Below are positions 31,355-39,499 of a stretch of 47,030 bases of DNA, in pieces (position 1 is the stretch's first letter; each line of letters opens with the position of its first letter). The notes beneath the pieces were generated by a model. That model was given only the letters and a program-made list of their open reading frames with translations. It searched no databases and was not told the origin of the DNA. The translations under genes were made by a program, and so were the position numbers. This DNA is from SHYG01 sp041485445 (lineage in GTDB: Bacteria; Chloroflexota; Dehalococcoidia; Lucifugimonadales; UBA3495). Location: assembly GCA_041485445.1 (NCBI GenBank), contig JBGPJN010000002.1, forward strand, positions 1 through 47,030, given 5' to 3'.

Positions 31355-32290
31355 CTACTTGATGATGCCCAGGGTGCGGGCGATCTGCTCAATGGGCGCG
31401 TAGTTGGTGTTGCTGGTCTCGATGAACCGCTGGGTGGCGAACAGTTCCAGAATCTCCTTGTTCTCCTGCATGTTCAGCTTCAGCAGCGCCTGCTTGGCCT
31501 TGTTGGTGAAGCCGGCGCCGTAGGTCTGGTCCAGGTCGGCTCGGGCCGTCCAGTGGTAGTCCACGTACTCGGGTGTGGTGTAGAACTCCCGGACCTTGGC
31601 CGGGTCAATCTTGCCCTCCTTGACCGCCTTCAGCCACACGTCCTCGTTCAGCGCCCCCACGTCAAAGGAGCCGCTCTGCACCAGCTGCCAGGTCAGGTCG
31701 TGGGAGCCGGAGAAGTTGGGCACCGTCTTGAAGGCCGTGGCGGGGTCTATGCCGGCCTGGACCAGGAAGTAACGGGGCATCAGGTGGCCCGAGGTGGAGC
31801 TCTCGCTGCCGAAGGTGATGGTCAGGGTCTTGGCCTGGGCCTTCAGGTCGTCCAGAGAGTTGACCGGAAGCGAGCTGCGCACGATGAACCTGGAGTGGAA
31901 CTTGGCGTCGTTCTCCCGCTGGGCGATGGCCTGGGCGCCGGGGTTCTGCAGCCGGGCCTGGACTCCGGTAAGTCCGCCGAAGAAGGCCAGTTGGATGCTT
32001 CCTTGAGTGAAGGCAGTGACCACCGCAGCGTAGTCCACCACAGGGACATACTCCACCCGAACACCCAGCTCTTTGGACATATAGGCGGCAAAGCTGTCGT
32101 AGCGGCGGGCCAGGGTGGCCGCGTTCTGGTCGGGGATGCCGCCGATCTTGAGCACCGGCGGCACTGGGGTTGGTGCCGGTGCGGCGGGGTTGGAGCCGGC
32201 GGAGGGCCCGCAGGCCACCATGCCTGCCGCCAAAATCAACACCGGGAATACCGCCAGGAAAAACCTGCTTACACTAAACCCGCGAACCAT
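31355..32290 (-). CDS. PhnD-superfamily substrate-binding lipoprotein, similar to putative selenate ABC transporter binding proteins
   Basis: Lipid-anchored binding protein of 311 residues: hydrophobic signal, lipobox GMVAC (Cys27), a short Pro linker, then a PhnD-type two-lobed fold. The mature sequence follows closely the subfamily annotated as putative selenate ABC transporter periplasmic proteins, as I recall it: IPDQNAATLARRYDSFAAYM, VEYVPVVDYAAVVTAF, LAFFGGLTGVQARLQNPGAQ, ITFGSESSTSGHLMPRYFL, FSGSHDLTWQLVQSGSFDVG and the ending NYAPIEQIARTLGIIK. That subfamily was named for its occurrence in selenium-using genomes; transport of selenate itself is not proven. The presence of selB and two predicted selenoproteins in this window fits. 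ATG with AGGAGGGG seven bases upstream; a consensus promoter at 32545 leaves a leader of about 247 bases. Confidence 0.85.
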   Translation of the reverse strand: MVRGFSVSRFFLAVFPVLILAAGMVACGPSAGSNPAAPAPTPVPPVLKIGGIPDQNAATLARRYDSFAAYMSKELGVRVEYVPVVDYAAVVTAFTQGSIQLAFFGGLTGVQARLQNPGAQAIAQRENDAKFHSRFIVRSSLPVNSLDDLKAQAKTLTITFGSESSTSGHLMPRYFLVQAGIDPATAFKTVPNFSGSHDLTWQLVQSGSFDVGALNEDVWLKAVKEGKIDPAKVREFYTTPEYVDYHWTARADLDQTYGAGFTNKAKQALLKLNMQENKEILELFATQRFIETSNTNYAPIEQIARTLGIIK

Positions 32291-32544
32291 TCAGAACCCC
32301 TCCTGCGAAACACATTGTCTGGGCCGGCCCAAAGGGGAATGCAGACAATCAGATGCGGCAGTCCAGCAGCATGCCTGAGGGCCAGAACGCAGGAGGACCA
32401 GGGGTGGCAAAGGGTCAGGGAGCTAAGGGGTAACGCCGCCGTGGGACCGCCAGCCTGTCCAGGCCCCGCAGGCGGGACCTCAAGTGAAGCCGGCGGCCAG
32501 CCGCCGGGGACGGCGCAAAGTCACGGCATGTGGCATATTCACGC

Positions 32545-32573
32545 AGTTTAATAACAGGTATATAGTTTGTCAA
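32545..32573 (-). promoter_or_regulatory. Sigma-70 promoter of the selenium-type transporter operon
   Basis: Minus strand TTGACA (32568-32573), 17-base spacer, TAAACT (32545-32550), in a short A+T-rich patch within GC-rich DNA. The -35 is a perfect consensus. Confidence 0.65.
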
Positions 32574-32594
32574 CATGCACGCTTGTGGTGGTTC

Positions 32595-32727
32595 CAGGGC
32601 TGCTTCATTTTCCACGAGGGTAGGGGCAGACCTATGGAGCCTGCCCTTCGGCCGAAGGGTCCGGCCAGGTCGCATCCCGACACAGTCGGGACGCCCCTAC
32701 GGGCAGGCCGAGAATGAAACAACCCTG
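32595..32727. repeat. MITE-like element, copy 3 (133 bp)
   Basis: The ends are CAGGGCTGCTTCATTTTC (32595-32612) and GAGAATGAAACAACCCTG (32710-32727), complementary with three mismatches. The interior has GTAGGGGCAGAC near the left and GCCCCTACGGGCAGGCC near the right, as in the copy at 44392, plus a CCCGACACAGTCGGG hairpin in the middle. Confidence 0.7.
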
Positions 32728-32824
32728 TGGTAGTTCCACGGCTATTCGATTATCCGGCTGACGTTGGTCGAGCAGGCGTCCCGACACGGTCTGGACGCCG
32801 TATCCAGACCGCGCCCGTGTCTCC

Positions 32825-35251
32825 TCACTGCCGGTCCTTGGGCGAAGCCGCCGCCACCGATGCCGCGACGCGGACCGCATCGAACAGCGCCCCTTCACTG
32901 AGCTTGCCAGCCTCAACCCCGGGACCTGACAGCCATCCGAAGGCGGTATCGGCAATCTGTTCGCCCAGCTTCCGGTACGCCTCGAACTGGGCTTCGTCGA
33001 AAAACTGGTCCATGGTGAGGTGATTGGGAAAGGCAGGCTCCCGACGGTGGTAGGCTTCCAGGTCCGGCGCGGTGTCTTTGGCGGTGAGCACCGCCTTGAT
33101 GTAAACCAGGACGCCGCACAGGCCCTCCTTCGCCATCGTACCGCCGGCAGCTTTGGCCGCTGGGTATTGGATCTTGCCTGCCACAAAGCCGGAAGCTGGA
33201 CGGGTCTCCCCTTCACCGGCCAGCAGCGGCGTCAGATCAATCTGGATATCCACACCAAAGTCAACCCGCACCAGGTGGCATACCTCGCCCAGTGTGCTGA
33301 ACTGGGGGTCTTGGCCGGCAGGCTCGCCGGAGCCGTCCACCGCAATGATATACCGGCAGCCCCGCCGGACCAGCTCATAAATCCCCAGGGTTTCGAAGTG
33401 CCCCCCGTCGCTCAGGTAGATAAAGGGGTCCTGGGGCCGGGCCACGGCGAACAGCTCCCGCAGGTAGTAGAGCCAGAGGGCGTACCGGTCCGGCGCCATC
33501 CGGCGGCGCAGACTCCGCGACGCCGGTTCGTAGAGCCGCGGATTGGGGAACCATTGACCCAACCGGACATTGAGCAGGGTCAAGAGGATGGACGTGGATG
33601 GGTTGGTGTAGGAGCCCATGTTGGGGCTGACCGCCGCCCCGGAGATGGACATGGCGGCGCCCAGGGTCAGCCAGGGATACGCCTCGGTCCGCACAAAGCC
33701 GGTGTCCACAGAGCCGGAGTACAGACAGGACAGACCGAAGGAGGCCGCCTTGCGCTGCAGACCGCGGCCCTGGACGGCGCCGTCGTCGCTGCTGCCCATC
33801 ATGTTGAGACAGGTGGTGACGATATGGTAGGGCCCAACGGGAGTCCGGTCCTGGGCGGGAAGGCTCTCCGAGGCGTCGAACCTCCTGGCCATCTCCCCCA
33901 GTCTCCGCCGCAGCCGCCGCATCCCCGGCAGCCTGGCGCCGGCGCCGCGGGGGGTGTCCGCCTGCAGGCGCGCCAGCGGGAAGTCGGCCCCGGCGCCCAG
34001 GTCCGCGTTGGCGCCGGGCGTCCGCATAATGTAAGCCTGGCCCAGGCGGTGCCGGTAGATGGAGTGCAGCGACACCCAGTTCATCAACCGCACCATTGAC
34101 TGGGACGACCTATGCGCCTCGGCCAAGACGACCGCCACGCCAGCCAGCGCCAGCAGCGCCAGCACGATGGACGTATCCCGGGGGCTGAGGTAGTCCAGCC
34201 CGACAAAACCCAGGGCGATGCCGGCGCCCAGGACCAAGTAGCCACCCACCTTGAAAGGGACCTGGAGGGCCCGGTCCACCCAGCGGACCCTGGCCGAAGC
34301 CCCGCTGCGCCCGCGCTCCACCTCCCCCAGGCTGGTGAATGCCCAGCGGGACAAGGCCAACACCCCGGCTAGTCCACCGCCAAAGCCCATGGCCAGGGAC
34401 TGGAAGGCCAGGTGGGACAGGTACACCGCCGACACAAATCCAGCCCACAGGGCACCCACTGCCACGCCGCCAATGAGCCACGACTGCGCGGTGTGGACCC
34501 AGCCGGACGAATGGGTGGAACGCCAGAAAACCACCAACACCACGGAGATCAACAGCGCCGACCCGGCGAGCCCGGCCGCCGGCCACACCACCCAGGGCGT
34601 GGTTAAAGGATGCGCCCGGTTCCAGACCTCGCCCGGAATGAGGGTCAGGGCCACCAGCACCAGGACGAAGGGCATTGTTACCAGGGCCAGATTTATGACC
34701 ATCCGGACCGCCACGTCCAGCACCGTCTGCCAGGTGAGGGGATCGAGGGGCCCGAACCGCGGCGCTAGGTAGTTGCTGTGCCGCCGTAGGTGCCGCACCG
34801 GGCGCGGCTCCGGCCAGCGGCTGCCCAAGAGGAACCCGTCCTTGGACAGAGGGTGCGGCGCCGTGCTGCCGGCGGGGTCGGTCCGGAGCCCCGCGGGGGA
34901 CCGGTGATGCAGCAAGGAGCTGATGGCCGAGCCAAGGTAGCCGCCCCCAGATACGGTGGAGAGATAGTCCACTCGCTCCAGCACGCCGTGCTTGGCCAGG
35001 GATTGGCAGACCCCCAGGGAGAGAGTCGCCGAGCGGATGCCCCCGCCGGAGAGCGCCAGCCCCACGAATTCGTTGGCGGGGTCCGGCCACTGGGGATTCT
35101 TGATGGGATGGCCGTCCCCGGCCGCCTGATCACGCCACTTGGGAGTGCGGGCTACCCACTGCTTGATCTCCTGCCGGAACACCTCGTGGAACTGGTCTCC
35201 ACTGATGTAGGTGCCAGGGCTGCCCGAGCCGGAGGTCGGGACTGAATTCAT
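32825..35251 (-). CDS. Patatin-like phospholipase with central membrane domain
   Basis: A large (808-residue) patatin-family lipid acyl hydrolase. The oxyanion loop LALSGGGIRSA (66-75) and nucleophile elbow STVSGGGY (Ser101) are near the N-terminus. The catalytic Asp of the Ser-Asp dyad is probably in YLSDGGHFETLG (about 615). Between them (about 160-380) lie several hydrophobic segments, so the catalytic halves are split by a membrane domain. It should release fatty acids from membrane lipids. ATG with AGGAGG nine bases upstream. It lies on the same strand, 292 bases downstream of an operon with a fatty-acid-oxygenase-like peroxidase, which suggests a substrate-supply role. Confidence 0.88.
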   Translation of the reverse strand: MNSVPTSGSGSPGTYISGDQFHEVFRQEIKQWVARTPKWRDQAAGDGHPIKNPQWPDPANEFVGLALSGGGIRSATLSLGVCQSLAKHGVLERVDYLSTVSGGGYLGSAISSLLHHRSPAGLRTDPAGSTAPHPLSKDGFLLGSRWPEPRPVRHLRRHSNYLAPRFGPLDPLTWQTVLDVAVRMVINLALVTMPFVLVLVALTLIPGEVWNRAHPLTTPWVVWPAAGLAGSALLISVVLVVFWRSTHSSGWVHTAQSWLIGGVAVGALWAGFVSAVYLSHLAFQSLAMGFGGGLAGVLALSRWAFTSLGEVERGRSGASARVRWVDRALQVPFKVGGYLVLGAGIALGFVGLDYLSPRDTSIVLALLALAGVAVVLAEAHRSSQSMVRLMNWVSLHSIYRHRLGQAYIMRTPGANADLGAGADFPLARLQADTPRGAGARLPGMRRLRRRLGEMARRFDASESLPAQDRTPVGPYHIVTTCLNMMGSSDDGAVQGRGLQRKAASFGLSCLYSGSVDTGFVRTEAYPWLTLGAAMSISGAAVSPNMGSYTNPSTSILLTLLNVRLGQWFPNPRLYEPASRSLRRRMAPDRYALWLYYLRELFAVARPQDPFIYLSDGGHFETLGIYELVRRGCRYIIAVDGSGEPAGQDPQFSTLGEVCHLVRVDFGVDIQIDLTPLLAGEGETRPASGFVAGKIQYPAAKAAGGTMAKEGLCGVLVYIKAVLTAKDTAPDLEAYHRREPAFPNHLTMDQFFDEAQFEAYRKLGEQIADTAFGWLSGPGVEAGKLSEGALFDAVRVAASVAAASPKDRQ

Positions 35252-35438
35252 ACAAGCGGCCTCCTGCCGGCCAATCAGGGCGCCCTGGAACGTCTGACCA
35301 GATTAGTGCCCTCGGCTCCACGGCGCTATAGAACTGGGGTCACGGTGGGTCTCCCCGTGGCGGCCCCCGCCGCGGGGGCGGGACATCGCGATGTGGAACA
35401 TATAGACCCTTGCATAATATCTTGAACCGTGGCGGACG

Positions 35439-35480
35439 AAATCCCCCCAACCCCCCTTTGCGAAAGGGGGGCAAGGGTGG
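35439..35480. repeat. C6T3/A3G6 palindromic repeat
   Basis: AAATCCCCCCAACCCCCC.. reads into TTTGCGAAA and GGGGGGCAAGGGTGG, in the spacer between the patatin and membrane-protein genes. Same family as 258-278 and 41095-41142. Confidence 0.6.
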
Positions 35481-35543
35481 AGGCCCGCCGCAAGCCCCTT
35501 CCAACCGGATTAGCTACTTATACCAGAGTCGTTAGCAGGCGGG

Positions 35544-36194
35544 TCAGGCCACCGGGCTGGGGCGGGACTGACCGGCCCGGCGCCACAGGGCGCATCCCAG
35601 CCAGACCAGCCCGGACCCAAACACCACTGCGCCGATCACCCGGACCACCCACGGCACTGGGCCCACGGGGTGCACCGGCACACTGAACAGCACGATGCCG
35701 GCCATCAACAGCGCCAGTCCCCAGCGGGGCAGGGCGCCGGCCCGCAGCGCCATCGCGCCGAAGAGCAGGTAGCCCAACACCATGAAGATGTAGGGGGCCA
35801 TGGTGACCCCGGAGGTGAGAGGGTGGTTGAACATGGGCCCCCCAGGCTCCACAAAGCTGGGGTCGTGCCCAGCGATGACCGGCCAGATGTAGGCGGTGAT
35901 CAATCCGGTGCCCACGAACATGGCCGTGCCGATGAAGGCCAGCACGAAGCCCGTCAGTCCCAGCCAGCCCGTGGCTTCACGCTGGGAGGAGTACAGGCCC
36001 CCCAAGCCCAGCAGAGTGAATAGCGCACCCAGGAAGTGGAAGCTGTGGGCGGCCACCCACACCGGCCTCACGGCCACCGGGCCTTCCAGCTGGTCAAAGG
36101 GGTGCAGCAGCATGAAGATGGCGAAAAATACGCCCCCCAGCGCCAGGGCCACGCCGCTCCACCGGACTACGGTGGTCTGCGAAACACTCTTCAA
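35544..36194 (-). CDS. Small integral membrane protein of unknown function
   Basis: A 216-residue hydrophobic protein with about six membrane helices (approximately 11-30, 45-66, 77-100, 130-150, 155-172, 180-205). It has short polar loops, and LLHPFDQLEGP and HDPSFVEPGGPMFNHPLTSG lie in the longer ones. I do not recognise a family. The start is TTG at 36194 with GGGAGG nine bases upstream. It is the last gene of the four-gene oxygenase/cytochrome/reductase operon (19 bases after the peroxidase gene), so a role as electron-transfer or membrane partner is possible. Confidence 0.75.
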   Translation of the reverse strand: MKSVSQTTVVRWSGVALALGGVFFAIFMLLHPFDQLEGPVAVRPVWVAAHSFHFLGALFTLLGLGGLYSSQREATGWLGLTGFVLAFIGTAMFVGTGLITAYIWPVIAGHDPSFVEPGGPMFNHPLTSGVTMAPYIFMVLGYLLFGAMALRAGALPRWGLALLMAGIVLFSVPVHPVGPVPWVVRVIGAVVFGSGLVWLGCALWRRAGQSRPSPVA

Positions 36195-36213
36195 CGTGAT
36201 GGCCTCCCGCGCC

Positions 36214-38019
36214 TCAACGCGCCTTCCGCGGCCATGGCGCGAAGGCGTTGTTAACCTGCCCCAGGAAGGGCGCCAGGCTGGGGTAGTGCCGCAGCAGGAC
36301 GGTGGACATGGTGTTGTTGTCGATCCAGTCCATGCCCAGCTTGGTGTACACCGCCGGTGTGTAGTCGGTGGTGAAGAACCGGTCGCTCTTCAGCCGCCGG
36401 GATGCCATCAGCACGAAGATGCGGAAGGCGGTGTCGCTGAACCCAAACCCCCGGGGCGTGGGCTCGGCATACATGCCCACCATGGTGTCCACCCGGTCCA
36501 CGTCGTTGTCGTAGACCTCCCGCAGTTCCTCCGCCCAAACGCGGTTCTTGGTCAGCTGCTCAAAGCTCTTGACCCGCGGCTTGTGCAGGAGCTGCCGGAA
36601 CTGGTTGTAGCGGGGCACCCCGCGCTCCCGGTCCCGCAACACGTCCACCGCGGCCAGGTCCACCAGGGCGCCGGTGGGCTGCTTCAGCTGCCGCAGGAAG
36701 CGGGGGAAGTTGTGCAGGGTGACCGCGCCCGGATTGGAACTGCCCAGGGAGTAGAATAGGTCCGGCATGGCGATCTGGGACTGCAACTTCCGGACGTTCC
36801 TCCCCTCCACATCTGGAAAGGTCTGGTCCAGGAGGGAACGGTCCCCATCCAGTGAGCGGAAATTGAAATCGTCCGGGATCAGGGGGTGCAGCCGGTAGAC
36901 TGCAGTGAACTCCTCGGTCATGGCGTAGGGCGCCCCGTGGTGCGCAGTGAGCGAGCCGGGAATGCCGCCGAGGAAATCGCTGCGGCCCAGCCGGCCAAAG
37001 CCCCGGTGGAACCGTTCCCCCATCAAGCCCCACCAGTTGCCCCGCATGGCGAAGCGCAGGGTGGGTTGGGCGAGAATGCCGGGGGTCCACTCCACCGTGT
37101 GGATCTTGGCCATCAACGCCCCGTTGATGAGCCGGGCGCGGTCAAACACCTGGTCGTCGGACCAGTCGGGGTACTCGGCGGCCAGGCGGTCGCAGATGGC
37201 GTTATGCTCCTTGGTGAACAGGGTGTGCAGCAGGCTCAGGCCCACCCACCAGTTGTCGTTGATGCCGGTGCGGTCGGTGCCGGTCTTGGGGTCCAGCGGC
37301 AGCAGCCCGTCGGCGCCCACGATGAGCTTGCCCTTGTCCCCCGACCGCAGGCTGGCCTGGGCCTCCGCGGTGTTGCCGTAGATCTGGGACGCGTCCCACC
37401 AGTGCACCGAGGTGTTGATGGAAGTGGGAGGAAGGCCCCGGTCCTTCCCCTCCGGCGCGTAGGTTGGGTCCCGCCGGGTGCGTCCGATGCGCATGGGGCG
37501 TTCCGGCCACGGGTCGGCCTGGTCCAGGGGCAGCTCCCAGGGGTTCTCCGGCTCCGGCATGCCGTGATTGAACCAGTCGTGGACCTGGAACTGGATCCAG
37601 GCCGCGGCCAGCACGTTCAGGGAGGTGGCGGGGATAAAGGTGTCCCGGGCCAGCAATCGGGCGCTGACGGTGCGGGGATTGGGCGTAAGGAGGGCGGCGG
37701 GCGCGTCCGGGAATCCGAACTTCAGCGGAACGTTGCGGGCGAACCTCGTCCCAACGCTGCCCATCGTGGGGTACTTCAGGTCGTTTAGGGTTCCGTCCAC
37801 GGTGCGGGCGGTGCGATATCGCTGCTGCTCGGCGGTAAGCTCCGGACCGGGGGTGGACATCGTACCGGTGGTGTCGTGGAGGTTCCGCTGCCGCAGGGTG
37901 TCGCGGATGGCCACCAGGTTCAGCACCGCCAAGGGCTTGGGCAGTCGGTACCACGGCACCACCCGGTTGATGCCGCTGAAGGTCTTGATGAGCAGCCAGG
38001 ATAAGGGCGATCCAGCCAT
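36214..38019 (-). CDS. Haem peroxidase family protein, fatty acid alpha-dioxygenase/cyclooxygenase-like
   Basis: A 601-residue animal-type haem peroxidase most like alpha-dioxygenases. The distal haem His is predicted in QFQVHDWFNHG (His147). VHWWDASQIYGN, LHTLFTKEHNAICDRL and AKIHTVEWTPGIL follow in family order. TEEFTAVYRLHPLIP carries Tyr375-x-x-His378, the spacing of the catalytic Tyr and proximal His of alpha-dioxygenases and cyclooxygenases. That Tyr supports fatty-acid oxygenation rather than simple peroxidase chemistry. The later segments MPDLFYSLGSSN and FGFSDTAFRIFVLMASRRLKSDRFFT complete the domain. No signal peptide; membrane association through the N-terminal amphipathic region is likely. 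ATG with GGAAGGAG eight bases upstream. Encoded with a di-haem cytochrome c and an enone-reductase-type flavoprotein. Confidence 0.9.
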   Translation of the reverse strand: MAGSPLSWLLIKTFSGINRVVPWYRLPKPLAVLNLVAIRDTLRQRNLHDTTGTMSTPGPELTAEQQRYRTARTVDGTLNDLKYPTMGSVGTRFARNVPLKFGFPDAPAALLTPNPRTVSARLLARDTFIPATSLNVLAAAWIQFQVHDWFNHGMPEPENPWELPLDQADPWPERPMRIGRTRRDPTYAPEGKDRGLPPTSINTSVHWWDASQIYGNTAEAQASLRSGDKGKLIVGADGLLPLDPKTGTDRTGINDNWWVGLSLLHTLFTKEHNAICDRLAAEYPDWSDDQVFDRARLINGALMAKIHTVEWTPGILAQPTLRFAMRGNWWGLMGERFHRGFGRLGRSDFLGGIPGSLTAHHGAPYAMTEEFTAVYRLHPLIPDDFNFRSLDGDRSLLDQTFPDVEGRNVRKLQSQIAMPDLFYSLGSSNPGAVTLHNFPRFLRQLKQPTGALVDLAAVDVLRDRERGVPRYNQFRQLLHKPRVKSFEQLTKNRVWAEELREVYDNDVDRVDTMVGMYAEPTPRGFGFSDTAFRIFVLMASRRLKSDRFFTTDYTPAVYTKLGMDWIDNNTMSTVLLRHYPSLAPFLGQVNNAFAPWPRKAR

Positions 38020-38035
38020 GCCAGAATCTCCTTCC

Positions 38036-39493
38036 CTACTGGGTCTTCAAATACTCCAAGATGGCTTCCTTCTCCTCGGTAGCCAGGTTGGTGCCATAGG
38101 TGTGGCCGCCGTTGCTGTTGCCCCTGGCGGTGGTGTCGTACCGCCAGCCCAGGCGCTCGGCTTCCGCGCCGGCGGACTGGAAGCCCACGTCGGCGAAGTT
38201 ATAGACCGGGTAGCCCCGATAGAAAGCCTTCGGGCGCTCTTCCGGGGGCTTGAGCAGGTCCCGCAGGGTGGGCACGGAGCCGTTGTGCAGGTAGGGCGCC
38301 CGCAGCCAGATGCCGTCCAGGGGCATGTTGGCGTAGCCGCCGGTGGTGCGGAAGTGGGAGAACTTCCATGGATAGCCGGTGCCCAGGGTGTTCATGCGCT
38401 GGGCCAGCTCCGGGCTGAAGGACCTCAGCCGCTCAGGGTCTGTGCCCACGGCGCTGAGGGGGGTGACCTGCCCCACGTCCCGCCCGTCCAGGGCATGGCA
38501 CTGGGCACAGTTGGTCTGGAACAGCCTCTCCCCGGCTTGGGCGCGGCCCTGGTCGATCCGCGCCGCCGGGAACCGGGGCGGCGGCAGGTCCAGGATCCAG
38601 TCCTCGATCCGCTTCATGCCTGCCAGGTCCAGGGATGCGGGCGACGCTCCGGCGCCAATGGCCGCGCTTTTGTTCCGCTCCTCCACTGAGTTGTTGTTGC
38701 CGTCCCAGTGCAGCCACATGTTGGCCCGCGCCCGCTGGTTCCACAGGGAGGGCAGGTCGGCGGTGCCCACCGTGTCGTCGCCCGCCAGGTCCATGCCCAG
38801 CAGCCGCTTGTAGGGGTTGAAGGTGTCCACGCGACCCGGTCCCAGGGGCGGGCGCGCCTCCATCCAAGAAAAATTGGCGGCCTCCTGGAGCAGGGCGTCT
38901 TTGGTGCGGGGAATGATTAGATAACGGTAGATCAGGCCGTCCAGCCAGGAGAAATCCGGGTTGGCCGCCCGGATGGCGGGCAGGAGGGTGCCGGCGGTGA
39001 AGCGCGGGTCCCGGGCGCTGGCAAAGAGGAACCCCAGGTAGCCCGCCAGGTTGAACTGGCCGGCCGGCATGCCCAGGACCAACTGGGCGGGCGCCCCGGG
39101 CGACTCCTGCACCAGGCTGCTGTGGCATAGGGAGCAGTTGAGCCCCACCATGGGGAACGGCTTCTCCCGGTAGCTGGTGCCGATGGGGCGCTGGTGGGCG
39201 GGGGACTCGTAGATGAAGCCCAGGCGGGCGTAGCCCTCCCCCGGCCCCGGGGGCAGGCGCTCCGGGAAGACGGTGGGCAGGACCCGCCAGATCCAGTAGG
39301 GGATGCCCGACCGGCCTTCCGCACCGATGGAGCCGTACTTGAAGTGGTCCTCGATGCTGGCGTGCAGCTCGGGCACGTTCCGCTGAAACCAGACCAGGGC
39401 GTAGATGCCGGCCACCACCGCCACCGCCAGCAGCCCGGCGAGGGCCGCCAGGGAGATTCTCCAGCCACGGGACAGCCTGCTCAGCTTCTTCAT
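38036..39493 (-). CDS. Membrane-anchored di-haem cytochrome c (RoxA/peroxidase-like)
   Basis: A 485-residue protein with an N-terminal membrane anchor (about 14-35) and two haem c motifs, CSLCH (120-124) and CAQCH (329-333). The C-terminal segment MPLDGIWLRAPYLHNGSVPTLRDLL is characteristic of di-haem cytochrome c peroxidase and rubber-oxygenase-type proteins. It should face the extracytoplasmic side. It starts with ATG, six bases after the reductase stop, and ends 16 bases before the haem peroxidase gene, so the three are tightly linked. It may oxygenate or pass electrons to or from lipid-type substrates; the exact activity is not readable. Confidence 0.88.
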   Translation of the reverse strand: MKKLSRLSRGWRISLAALAGLLAVAVVAGIYALVWFQRNVPELHASIEDHFKYGSIGAEGRSGIPYWIWRVLPTVFPERLPPGPGEGYARLGFIYESPAHQRPIGTSYREKPFPMVGLNCSLCHSSLVQESPGAPAQLVLGMPAGQFNLAGYLGFLFASARDPRFTAGTLLPAIRAANPDFSWLDGLIYRYLIIPRTKDALLQEAANFSWMEARPPLGPGRVDTFNPYKRLLGMDLAGDDTVGTADLPSLWNQRARANMWLHWDGNNNSVEERNKSAAIGAGASPASLDLAGMKRIEDWILDLPPPRFPAARIDQGRAQAGERLFQTNCAQCHALDGRDVGQVTPLSAVGTDPERLRSFSPELAQRMNTLGTGYPWKFSHFRTTGGYANMPLDGIWLRAPYLHNGSVPTLRDLLKPPEERPKAFYRGYPVYNFADVGFQSAGAEAERLGWRYDTTARGNSNGGHTYGTNLATEEKEAILEYLKTQ

Positions 39494-39499
39494 AGGCTG

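Larger units (their letters stand above)
32291..32824. other. Leader and promoter of the selenium-type transporter; MITE-like repeat
   Basis: No gene is supported in this 534-base gap. From the transporter side it holds a GC-rich, structured minus-strand leader (32291-32537), a promoter (32545-32573), the MITE-like element (32595-32727) and a tail after the patatin stop codon. I do not recognise a known riboswitch in the leader, although its length and potential hairpins would allow one. Confidence 0.6.

Noticed and set aside
28790..32290. Simple assignment as a phosphonate transporter
   Set aside because: The layout is PhnCDE-like, but no phosphonate catabolism genes are present and the binding-protein motifs match the selenium-associated subfamily better. 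Not excluded without a profile search.
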